64,000 nt of DNA from contig NZ_JAKREW010000010.1 of assembly GCF_022347545.1 (NCBI RefSeq), positions 97,423-161,422 of the forward strand, read 5' to 3'. The position numbers and the translations under genes are program-made. Shown in pieces: positions 60,217 through 64,000 of this stretch (its first letter is position 1; every line of letters starts with the position of its first letter). The DNA comes from Terribium retamae (GTDB lineage Bacteria > Pseudomonadota > Alphaproteobacteria > Rhizobiales > Rhizobiaceae). The notes below the pieces were generated by a model. That model ran no database searches. It was given only the letters and a program-made list of their open reading frames with translations, and was not told the origin of the DNA.

Positions 60217-61536
60217 ATGGCTTCCAATATTGCGTTGACGGGCCTTGCCCGTGATCTGGAGGAGCGCGGCAAGTCCGGAAAGCCGATCCGCATCGGCCTG
60301 ATCGGGGCGGGCGAGATGGGCACCGACATCGTCACACGCGTCGCGCACATGTCCGGTATCGAGATCGGTGCGATCTCCGAATTGAATATTCCCAACGCCC
60401 ACAAGGCTGTCGACATCGCCTTTCAGGAAGGTGGCCATTCAAAGGAAGTGTCGAACGCTTCGGCCATGACCGAGGCCATGGAAGCCGGCAAGGTTGCTGT
60501 GACCAACGACGCCGACCTCATCATCAACAACGACCTGATCGACGTGGTCATCGATGCCACCGGCGTTCCGGCTGTCGGCGCCGAGATCGGCCTTCGCGCC
60601 ATGGAGCACGGCAAGCACCTCGTCATGATGAATGTCGAAGCCGACGTCACCATCGGCGCCTACCTGAAGAGCGAGGCCGATCGCCTCGGCGTCACCTATT
60701 CGCTCGGGGCCGGCGATGAGCCGTCCTCCTGCATGGAGCTGATCGAATTCGTCTCGGCGATGGGCCACCCCATCGTTGCCGCCGGCAAGGGCAAGAACAA
60801 TCCGCTCAACATCGACGCCACGCCTCCCGCCTATGAGGAAGAGGCGGCCCGCCGCCACATGAATGTGCGCATGCTGGTCGAGTTCGTCGACGGCTCCAAG
60901 ACCATGGTCGAGATGGCGGCCATCGCCAATGCCACCGGCCTCGTGCCCGACAAGGCCGGCATGCACGGCCCGGCCGCCACGCTCGGTGAGCTGAACAAGG
61001 TGCTGATCCCTGAAAAGGACGGCGGCGTCCTCTCCAAGGTTGGCGTCGTCGACTATTCGATCGGCAAGGGCGTCGCGCCCGGCGTCTTCGTCGTCGCCGA
61101 CATGTCGCATCCACGCGTTTCGGAGCGCATGGAAGACCTGAAGATGGGCAAGGGCCCGTATTTCACCTTCCATCGGCCCTATCATCTGACTTCGCTGGAG
61201 GTGCCGCTCACCTGCGCCCGCGTCGTGCTCTACGGCAAGGCCGATATGGTGCCGCTCGCCAAGCCTGTCGCCGAAGTCTGCGCTGTCGCCAAGAAGGACA
61301 TGCAACCAGGCGACAAGCTCGATGCCATCGGCGAATACTGCTACCGCGCCTGGATCATGACCGCGCCGGAGGCACGCGCCGCCAAGGCCATCCCGTGCGG
61401 CCTGCTGCAGGGCGGTTCGGTGACCGCGCCGATCAAGAAGGGCGAATTGATCACTTATGCCAATGCCGCTCCGGCACCCGGCTCCAAGATCGCCGAGCTG
61501 CGCGCCCGGCAGGACAAGCTCGTCTACGGCAACTGA
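60217..61536 (+). CDS. COG4091-like NAD(P)-dependent oxidoreductase with C-terminal SAF domain
   Basis: A 439-residue protein resembling homoserine dehydrogenase at the N-terminus (Rossmann motif IGLIGAGEMGTDIVTRVA near residue 25) with a C-terminal SAF domain (KKDMQPGDKLDAIGEYCYRA to about residue 420). Members are predicted dehydrogenases; I know no proven reaction. It starts the plus-strand operon with a GGGAGGAG ribosome site and is followed 12 bases later by an E1alpha gene, so it may prepare a substrate for the E1-E2 complex. Confidence 0.88.
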   Translation: MASNIALTGLARDLEERGKSGKPIRIGLIGAGEMGTDIVTRVAHMSGIEIGAISELNIPNAHKAVDIAFQEGGHSKEVSNASAMTEAMEAGKVAVTNDADLIINNDLIDVVIDATGVPAVGAEIGLRAMEHGKHLVMMNVEADVTIGAYLKSEADRLGVTYSLGAGDEPSSCMELIEFVSAMGHPIVAAGKGKNNPLNIDATPPAYEEEAARRHMNVRMLVEFVDGSKTMVEMAAIANATGLVPDKAGMHGPAATLGELNKVLIPEKDGGVLSKVGVVDYSIGKGVAPGVFVVADMSHPRVSERMEDLKMGKGPYFTFHRPYHLTSLEVPLTCARVVLYGKADMVPLAKPVAEVCAVAKKDMQPGDKLDAIGEYCYRAWIMTAPEARAAKAIPCGLLQGGSVTAPIKKGELITYANAAPAPGSKIAELRARQDKLVYGN

Positions 61537-61548
61537 GGAAGCATCATC

Positions 61549-62583
61549 ATGGCCACCGCCAGGAAAGCCGCCAACAGCGACGCGGCGCAACCCAACCTGC
61601 CATTTGCCTTCCGCAAATACACGGCCGAGCAGCTGCGTGACGTGTTGCACAAGATGTACTTGATCCGCCGCTTCGAGGAAGGCGCCGAAGACGCTTATAT
61701 GCGCGGCCTGATCCACGGCACCATGCATCTGTCCATCGGCCAGGAAGCGAGCGCCATGGGCATCTGCATGCCGCTCACCGACCAGGACCAGATCACCTCC
61801 ACCCATCGCGGCCATGGCCACTGCATCGCCAAGGGCGCCGACGTGAAGCGCATGTTCGCCGAGTTCTTCGGCAAGACCACCGGTTACTGCAAGGGCCGTG
61901 GCGGTTCCATGCACATCGCCGACGTCACCAAGGGCAATCTCGGCGCCAACGGCATCGTAGCCGGCGGCATCCCGATTGCGGTCGGTGCTGCCCTGGCTGC
62001 CAAGAAGCTCAAGAACGGCAAGGTTGCCGTCTCCTTCTTCGGCGACGGCGCCAACAATGAGGGCGCCTTCCACGAGGCGCTCAACATGGCTGCCGTCTGG
62101 AGGTTGCCGGTGATCTTCGTGTGCGAAAACAACGGCTACGGCATGTCCACCTCGACCGAGCGTTCGACGGCGGTGAAGAACATCGCCGACCGGGCCAGCG
62201 CCTATGCGATGCCTGGCGTCATCGTCGACGGCAACAATTTCTCCGAAGTGGCGGAGGCTGCCGAAGCGGCCGTGGAGCGTGCCCGCGCAGGCGAAGGTCC
62301 GACGCTGATCGAATCCAAGACCTATCGCTACCGTGGCCACTCCAAGAGCGATCGCAACCGCTATCGCACCAAGGAGGAGATCGAGGATTGGATGACCAAC
62401 CGCGATCCGATCGCGCTGTTCGAGGCCGAACTGAAGGAATTCGGCATCATCGACGACGCCGGTATCGAGGCTGTGCGCGAGGCGGTGAAGAAAGAAATCG
62501 CCGATGGCATCGAGTTCGCCAAGGACAGCCCGAGCCCGGAAATCCGCGACCTTGAGAATTACGTCTATACGGAGGTTGCGTGA
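61549..62583 (+). CDS. Thiamine-diphosphate dehydrogenase E1 component, alpha subunit (PDH/acetoin type)
   Basis: A 344-residue E1alpha of the pyruvate/acetoin dehydrogenase family. The thiamine diphosphate motif is [20 protein letters not shown] ending in [18 protein letters not shown] and [13 protein letters not shown] are conserved. Next to the COG4091 and sugar genes it probably acts on an acetoin-like or 2-oxoacid intermediate rather than pyruvate. The stop overlaps the E1beta start. Confidence 0.92.
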   Translation: MATARKAANSDAAQPNLPFAFRKYTAEQLRDVLHKMYLIRRFEEGAEDAYMRGLIHGTMHLSIGQEASAMGICMPLTDQDQITSTHRGHGHCIAKGADVKRMFAEFFGKTTGYCKGRGGSMHIADVTKGNLGANGIVAGGIPIAVGAALAAKKLKNGKVAVSFFGDGANNEGAFHEALNMAAVWRLPVIFVCENNGYGMSTSTERSTAVKNIADRASAYAMPGVIVDGNNFSEVAEAAEAAVERARAGEGPTLIESKTYRYRGHSKSDRNRYRTKEEIEDWMTNRDPIALFEAELKEFGIIDDAGIEAVREAVKKEIADGIEFAKDSPSPEIRDLENYVYTEVA

Positions 62584-63581
62584 TGGACGTCGCAGTGCGT
62601 GAACTGAGTTACGCCCAGGCCATCCAGGAAGCCATGGCGATTGCCATGGAACAGGATGAACGCGTCTTCCTGATGGGCGAAGACATCGGCGTCTATGGCG
62701 GCGCCTTCCAGGTCACCGGCGATCTGGTCGAGCGTTTCGGTTCCGAGCGCGTCATGGACACGCCGATCTCGGAGCTGGGCGGCGCAGGTGTTGCCGTTGG
62801 TGCCGCCCTGACGGGCATGCGTCCGATCTTCGAATTCCAGTTCTCTGATTTCGCTACGCTCGCCATGGAGCAGATCGTCAACCAGGCTGCCAAGATGCGC
62901 TTCATGCTGGGTGGCGAGGTTTCGGTTCCAGTCGTGATGCGCTTCCCGGCCGGTTCCGGCACCGGTGCTGCCGCGCAGCACAGCCAGAGCCTGGAAGCCT
63001 GGCTTGGCCATGTGCCCGGCCTGAAGGTGATCCAGCCGGCGACCCCGCATGACGTGAAGGGCATGTTGCTGGCAGCCGTCGCCGACCCGGATCCGGTCAT
63101 GATCTTCGAGCACAAGCTGCTTTACAAGATGAAGGGCCCGGTACCGGAAGGCCATTACACCGTGCCGATCGGCAAGGCCGACATTCGTCGCCAGGGCCGC
63201 GATCTCACCATCGTTGCCACCTCGATTATGGTGCACAAGGCGCTCGAAGCGGCTGCCGCACTGCAGGCAGAAGGCATCGACATCGAGGTCATCGACCTTC
63301 GCACGGTCCGTCCGATGGACAAGCAGACCATCATCGACAGCGTCAAGAAGACCTCGCGGCTGCTGTGCGTCTACGAGGCGGTGAAGACGCTGGGCATCGG
63401 CGCCGAAGTCAGTGCCGCCGTCGCCGAGAGCGACGCCTTCGATTATCTGGATGCGCCGATCGTGCGGCTTGGCGGTGCCGAGATCCCGATCCCGTACAAC
63501 CCCGATCTTGAAAAGGCCACGGTGCCGCAGGTGCCGGACATCATCGCGGCCGCGCGCGACCTGGCCAAGGGGAAGCGCTGA
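62583..63581 (+). CDS. Dehydrogenase E1 component, beta subunit
   Basis: A 332-residue E1beta (transketolase-like pyrimidine-binding plus C-terminal domain). [36 protein letters not shown] and [20 protein letters not shown] are typical. Together with the E1alpha gene it forms an alpha2beta2 decarboxylating or cleaving enzyme. The ATG overlaps the E1alpha stop (TGATG). Confidence 0.92.
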   Translation: MDVAVRELSYAQAIQEAMAIAMEQDERVFLMGEDIGVYGGAFQVTGDLVERFGSERVMDTPISELGGAGVAVGAALTGMRPIFEFQFSDFATLAMEQIVNQAAKMRFMLGGEVSVPVVMRFPAGSGTGAAAQHSQSLEAWLGHVPGLKVIQPATPHDVKGMLLAAVADPDPVMIFEHKLLYKMKGPVPEGHYTVPIGKADIRRQGRDLTIVATSIMVHKALEAAAALQAEGIDIEVIDLRTVRPMDKQTIIDSVKKTSRLLCVYEAVKTLGIGAEVSAAVAESDAFDYLDAPIVRLGGAEIPIPYNPDLEKATVPQVPDIIAAARDLAKGKR

Positions 63582-63583
63582 CG

Positions 63584-64000
63584 ATGCCGGTCGAAGTCAT
63601 CCTTCCCAAGGTCGACATGGACATGGCGACCGGGCAGATCTCGCGTTGGTTCTTCGAAGAAGGCGCCAGCGTCAAGCAGGGCGATGTGCTGTTCGAGATC
63701 GAGACCGACAAGGCGGCGATGGAGATCGACGCGCCGGCTTCGGGCACGCTGCGCAACATCACCGGCAAGGAAGGCGTCGACATTCCCGTCGGCGCACCCG
63801 TAGCGTGGATCTACGCCGAGGGCGAGGATGTCGCCGCGCCTGCCGCACCGGTCGACTCTGCATCCGCCGAACCGCAGCCTGCTGCGAATGGCATGGCTGA
63901 AACACCAATGTCCTCCTCCCAGGACAAGGCCGCGCAGACCGCGCTCGCCGTGCAGGAGACGCCTGCGATGGCCGGCGCGGTCCGCGCCACGCCCTTGGCG
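63584..64000 (+). CDS. Dihydrolipoamide acyltransferase (E2), N-terminal part
   Basis: The first 139 residues of an E2 protein, cut by the window end. A lipoyl domain carries the lipoylated lysine K43 in EIETDKAAMEI. An Ala/Pro-rich linker follows. The catalytic domain would lie beyond the edge. It begins 2 bases after the E1beta stop and takes the acyl group from E1 to CoA. Confidence 0.9.
   Translation, partial: MPVEVILPKVDMDMATGQISRWFFEEGASVKQGDVLFEIETDKAAMEIDAPASGTLRNITGKEGVDIPVGAPVAWIYAEGEDVAAPAAPVDSASAEPQPAANGMAETPMSSSQDKAAQTALAVQETPAMAGAVRATPLA

Noticed and set aside
60439..62340. A 633-codon minus-strand open frame opposite the COG4091 and E1alpha genes.
   Set aside because: It is antisense to strongly conserved genes; its composition (His, Gly, Asp rich) is typical of a GC-rich shadow frame.

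Overview
The window looks like chromosome or large-replicon DNA of a GC-rich alphaproteobacterium of the order Hyphomicrobiales (rhizobia-like, in the Mesorhizobium/Aminobacter/Phyllobacteriaceae range). The reasons are a DUF982 protein, a rhizobial-type C-P lyase operon with a hexapeptide transferase and a DUF1045 gene, many promoters of the alphaproteobacterial general-stress type (GGAAC-N16/17-nGTT), and rhizobial-style intergenic repeats. The species call is inference. No rRNA, tRNA, CRISPR array, transposase or phage gene was seen.

Region 1 (1-11,965): an aromatic-amine module on the minus strand. A paa operon (paaA-B-C-D-E, an extra PaaA/PaaC-family gene, then paaZ cut by the window edge) encodes phenylacetyl-CoA ring epoxidation and ring opening. 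Beside it is an aromatic amine dehydrogenase (TTQ enzyme) operon: heavy chain, two maturation proteins, light chain and two monohaem cytochromes c, preceded by an AraC regulator. Together they could turn phenylethylamine-type amines into phenylacetate and degrade it. Divergent from the AraC gene is an unusual membrane protein that fuses a b-haem-type membrane domain to a tetrahaem cytochrome domain.

Region 2 (12,000-24,400): a general-stress island of small genes in both orientations: DUF982, SRPBCC, DUF4142, Ku and a stand-alone LigD polymerase (NHEJ), DUF3175, CBS, iron permease, DUF892, GsiB/YflT-like protein, DUF3309, SDR, topoisomerase IB and several unknown proteins. I found 12 well-placed EcfG-type promoters here.

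Region 3 (24,400-29,000): an orphan livG ATPase gene, tex, a D-2-hydroxyacid dehydrogenase and a tiny membrane protein.

Region 4 (29,000-40,600): a complete C-P lyase phosphonate operon, phnGHIJKL - transferase - phnCDE - DUF1045 - phnMN, with divergent phnF. A Pho box and a PhnF-type inverted repeat precede phnG, and a threefold Pho-box-like array precedes phnC.

Region 5 (40,600-47,300): a secreted berberine-bridge-type oxidase divergent from a membrane LytTR regulator, then a urease cluster (ureD, ureA, hupE/ureJ, ureE, ureF, ureG) that lacks ureB and ureC. A short ureC-like scar lies between ureJ and ureE.

Region 6 (47,300-64,000): a carbohydrate or polyol catabolic locus. The minus-strand operon holds a ribose-type ABC transporter, a SorC regulator, an aldo/keto reductase, a GlpD/EryB-like dehydrogenase, a DhnA-type aldolase, an FGGY kinase and a GMC dehydrogenase. 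The divergent plus-strand genes are a DmpA-type peptidase, a COG4091-like SAF-domain oxidoreductase and a 2-oxoacid/acetoin-dehydrogenase-type E1alpha-E1beta-E2 set cut by the window end. I do not recognise an assigned pathway for this combination; it is the best candidate for undescribed metabolism here.
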